DNA of 64,000 nucleotides. Source: Ciona savignyi. Taxonomy: Eukaryota > Chordata > Ascidiacea > Phlebobranchia > Cionidae. Below the pieces are notes generated by a model. That model saw nothing but the letters and a program-made list of their open reading frames with translations, was not told the DNA's origin and did not search any database. Every line of letters begins with the position of its first letter. Within the stretch, counting starts at the first letter, position 1. The translations under genes and the position numbers were made by a program. Of this stretch, positions 63,206 through 64,000 are shown piece after piece. Location of the stretch: assembly GCA_000149265.1 (NCBI GenBank), contig CH002344.1, forward strand, positions 293,598-357,597, read 5' to 3'.

Positions 63206-63923
63206 CTTTAGTGTGTGCCTCAAACTGCTGGGCAAGGGCTCTGGCGCAAACTGAGTCTCGAATCTCCGGTAGCAGGTTATCTTGCATGCAAACATATAGG
63301 ACAGCTCGTACGGAGGCATCTCGAAGTTGGGCTTGTGCTTCCTCGCTAAACGAAGACCCGGTCTGCAATCGAAGGTCCTTTGTATAAGATAGAATATTCA
63401 TGTTTATCCCCGTAAATGGGAAAACCAAGGGGGGTTAACACACGGGTAATCGTCAGATCACCTCGCGCCCACCGTCGGGTTACCGAAGCTATTGCAATGT
63501 GTTGTATATGATAGACACGTTCCTTCAATTTGGTAAAACCCATTAATCCGCTGGGTTCAGGCAATGTCCGTTTAGTGTCTTGCCCAACGACACAACCGAC
63601 TAGCTAGCGACCAGTTTCGCACCTGCAACCTTTCGATTGAAAGGCGACCACTTTTCTGCCAGACTAACCGGCCGGATAAATTGTTTAGAAAGTTTAGAAA
63701 GCTTTTACATTTGAACTATACCGACACGCCAAGGCTATCACAATCACCTACGAATCATTTATTCCATTTGCCCTAACCTAAATATAACACTCCACAAATT
63801 CGTACCTATATCTATTAAGACTACTACTTTAACTTACATTGATTACACGAGCCTCTTCCAGTGGTGAACCCGACACCGCCAGCACCAGCGCACAAATGCT
63901 CAAAACAACTAAATATAATTCAT
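63206..63923 (-). CDS. Secreted protein, unknown family (5' two exons, partial)
   Basis: Exon 1 (63838-63923) encodes a signal peptide (LVVLSICALVLAVSGS) followed by PLEEARVIN and a GTAAGT donor in phase 0. Exon 2 (63206-63362) follows an acceptor (attgcag) in phase 0 and reads TGSSFSEEAQAQLRDASVRA then VLYVCMQDNLLPEIRDSVCA, ending in phase 1 at a GTGTGT donor. As written, exon 1 is one T short between the ATG (63921-63923) and the leader (attta where atttta would keep frame). That is either a real break, an error, or a sign that another start is used. A TATA box lies 51 bases upstream of the ATG. Helical, two-cysteine composition; no family recognised. Confidence 0.6.
63388..63676 (-). repeat. 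Family A SINE, full length, in an intron
   Basis: Minus-strand copy from a reduced tail (ataagatagaatattcatg) through gggaaaaccaaggggggtta and cgactagctagcgaccagtt to the head (ccggccggat). It lies in the first intron of the secreted-protein gene. Confidence 0.8.
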
Positions 63924-63973
63924 CTTGGTTTTTTGAAAAGTGAGTTCTGTAAAATTCTAACTCGTATCCACTG

Positions 63974-63981
63974 TATATATA
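63974..63981 (-). promoter_or_regulatory. TATA box of the right-end secreted-protein gene
   Basis: TATATATA on the minus strand 51 bases upstream of the presumed start codon, giving a very short 5' UTR if transcription starts about 30 bases downstream. Confidence 0.5.
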
Positions 63982-64000
63982 CACCGAATATTTAATTACT

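Overview
The window is animal nuclear DNA. It is AT-rich and has genes split by short introns (GT-AG, AATAAA signals, TATA boxes), many tRNA-derived SINEs, hAT-type DNA transposons and no bacterial-style operons. Gene content (an F-box/WD40 protein, an LDLa-repeat 7TM receptor, small RGS proteins) and compactness fit an invertebrate chordate. A Ciona-type ascidian is my best guess; it is an inference from style, not a database match.

Layout. (1) 0.45-6.95 kb, minus strand: ten exons of an F-box/WD40-repeat gene resembling FBXW10, running off the left edge; all exon phases agree. Its introns hold several minisatellites and SINEs. (2) 7-10 kb: SINEs and a minisatellite. (3) 10.13-11.0 kb, minus: a complete three-exon gene for a small secreted protein of unknown family. 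(4) 11-15.6 kb: no convincing gene; SINEs and a 1.8-2 kb inverted-repeat (foldback-like) element. (5) 15.78-20.39 kb, minus: a receptor with a signal peptide, about eleven LDLa modules and a rhodopsin-like 7TM domain (GRL101/relaxin-receptor style). Its reading frame shifts about nine times, always by one base in the same direction. Its first intron carries a SINE split by a hAT element with a perfect 8-bp target duplication. (6) 20.7-22.8 kb: intergenic, with one doubtful exon.

(7) 22.81-61.49 kb, 60% of the window: a head-to-tail array of eleven units of about 3.65 kb (3.17 kb in three units, 4.21 kb in one with a hAT insertion). Each unit carries one complete four-exon gene on the minus strand with its own TATA box, encoding a 178-residue single-domain RGS protein (GTPase-activating protein for G-alpha subunits). 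The true frame of exons 1 and 2 is not the longest open frame there and is revealed only by splicing. Six copies look intact; five carry one-base indels that are either decay or residual sequence error. Copies differ by indels, by N-terminal residues and by presence of the 3' flank, with a mosaic pattern suggesting exchange between copies.

(8) 61.5-64 kb: an uncharacterised open frame just upstream of the last RGS copy, a pair of SINEs, and the first two exons of another small secreted protein leaving the visible region on the minus strand.

Functionally, the 7TM receptor and the amplified RGS genes both belong to G-protein signalling, but nothing in the sequence shows that they act together. 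The RGS expansion is the standout feature.
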